A stretch of DNA of 8,356 bases from NCBI GenBank assembly GCA_013693795.1, contig CP059258.1, positions 540,565 through 548,920 on the forward strand, in the 5' to 3' direction. Below, in pieces: positions 8,014 through 8,356 of the stretch (the stretch's first letter is position 1; every line of letters starts with the position of its first letter). Origin of the DNA: Anaerolineae bacterium. GTDB taxonomy: Bacteria > Chloroflexota > Anaerolineae > SSC4 > Amarolineaceae. The notes beneath the pieces were generated by a model that worked only from the letters and a program-made list of their open reading frames with translations, was not told the DNA's origin and did no database searches. Made by a program: the position numbers and the translations under genes.

Positions 8014-8356
8014 ATGACGACTTCGACGATTGCACTGCCCGTAGAGACTGGAACGGACGATGAGCGTGGCGTTTGCAGGCCGGCTGGATGGCCTGTTTGC
8101 CATCAGCCAGGTGACGTACCCCACCCACCGTGACCAGCCCATCCGTTACGTGGGGCGCCTGCTGTTGCCCGCCGACGTGGCATTTGCGCAGCTGCAGCAG
8201 CGTTTGGCGTGCCACGCCTACACACCCACGCTGTACCGGGAGGGCGGCGACGACGTGCTGCTGGCCATCCCCGGCCTGTTTCAAGCGACGCGTTCGCGGG
8301 TTTGGATCAATGTGGTGCTGTTTGTCCTCACCGTCCTCACCACGCTGTTTGCCGGC
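8014..8356 (+). CDS. Site-2 protease (M50) family-like protein, N-terminal part (runs off right edge)
   Basis: From 8060 a single open frame runs to the window edge: MSVAFAGRLDGLFAISQVTY, then RYVGRLLLPADVAFAQLQQR, YTPTLYREGGDDVLLAIPGL, then the start of a membrane helix (WINVVLFVLTVLTTLFAG). A small soluble alpha/beta domain with 'GYTP-LYRE-GD-VLLA-PG' character followed by 'W-N-LLF-LT-LT-LFAG' is the usual N-terminus of a group of Chloroflexota site-2 proteases. The HExxH zinc motif would lie beyond the edge, so activity is unproven. The start is uncertain: ATG 8060 needs no repair, but ATG 8014 (MTTSTIALPVETGTDDE) gives a family-typical leader if one inserted base near 8063 is removed. The 98-base gap from the dehydrogenase shows no clear terminator, so they may be co-transcribed. 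Confidence 0.6.

Noticed and set aside
1..8356. CRISPR array, tRNA or rRNA genes, insertion sequences, toxin-antitoxin or phage genes
   Set aside because: No regularly spaced repeats, cloverleaf-like segments, transposase motifs or terminal inverted repeats were seen on either strand.

Overview
The window reads as part of a GC-rich (roughly 60-65% by eye) bacterial chromosome, most likely from the Chloroflexota. The clues are a secreted TPR protein ending in a TPTPTSTP-type stalk, a secreted sugar dehydrogenase with a C-terminal dockerin-like pair of calcium loops, long Ig-like/OmpL47-type repeat proteins, and a site-2-protease-like protein whose N-terminal region resembles members seen in that phylum. 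The phylum call is an inference from protein style; there is no rRNA or tRNA here to confirm it.

The dominant technical fact is that almost every gene is broken into pieces by single-base indels. By hand I count about 37 frame changes in 8.36 kb, on both strands and in every gene, yet protein similarity runs on smoothly from one frame to the next. Many sit in C or G runs. This looks like uncorrected sequencing error, not gene decay, so genes are annotated here as whole units spanning several frames, with approximate frame-change positions.

Layout. On the minus strand, reading right to left, four genes lie in a row: a secreted protein of about 1,160 residues with Ig-like repeats and a C-terminal carbohydrate-binding-like domain (6303-2815); a membrane-anchored TPR protein with a Pro/Thr-rich tail (2775-1410); a secreted or anchored beta-propeller protein with BNR/Ycf48-like repeats (1273-183); and the N-terminus of an integral membrane protein running off the left edge (179-1). 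Gaps are about 39, 136 and 3 bases, so the first two and the last two look co-transcribed, with a possible internal promoter before the propeller gene.

Divergently, on the plus strand, lie a secreted PQQ-dependent glucose/sorbosone dehydrogenase with a dockerin-like tail (6580-7915) and the start of a site-2 protease family protein (8014 to the right edge). The 276-base divergent intergenic region holds two back-to-back promoters sharing the same extended -10 core, each followed at its predicted start site by a different inverted repeat.

Together the genes describe a cell-envelope or extracellular locus. The Ig-repeat protein may bind surfaces or glycans, the dehydrogenase may oxidise sugars outside the membrane, and the TPR and propeller proteins may act as envelope scaffolds. 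These links are inferred from proximity only. I found no CRISPR array, mobile element, RNA gene or phage element, and no convincing undescribed defence or mobile system.
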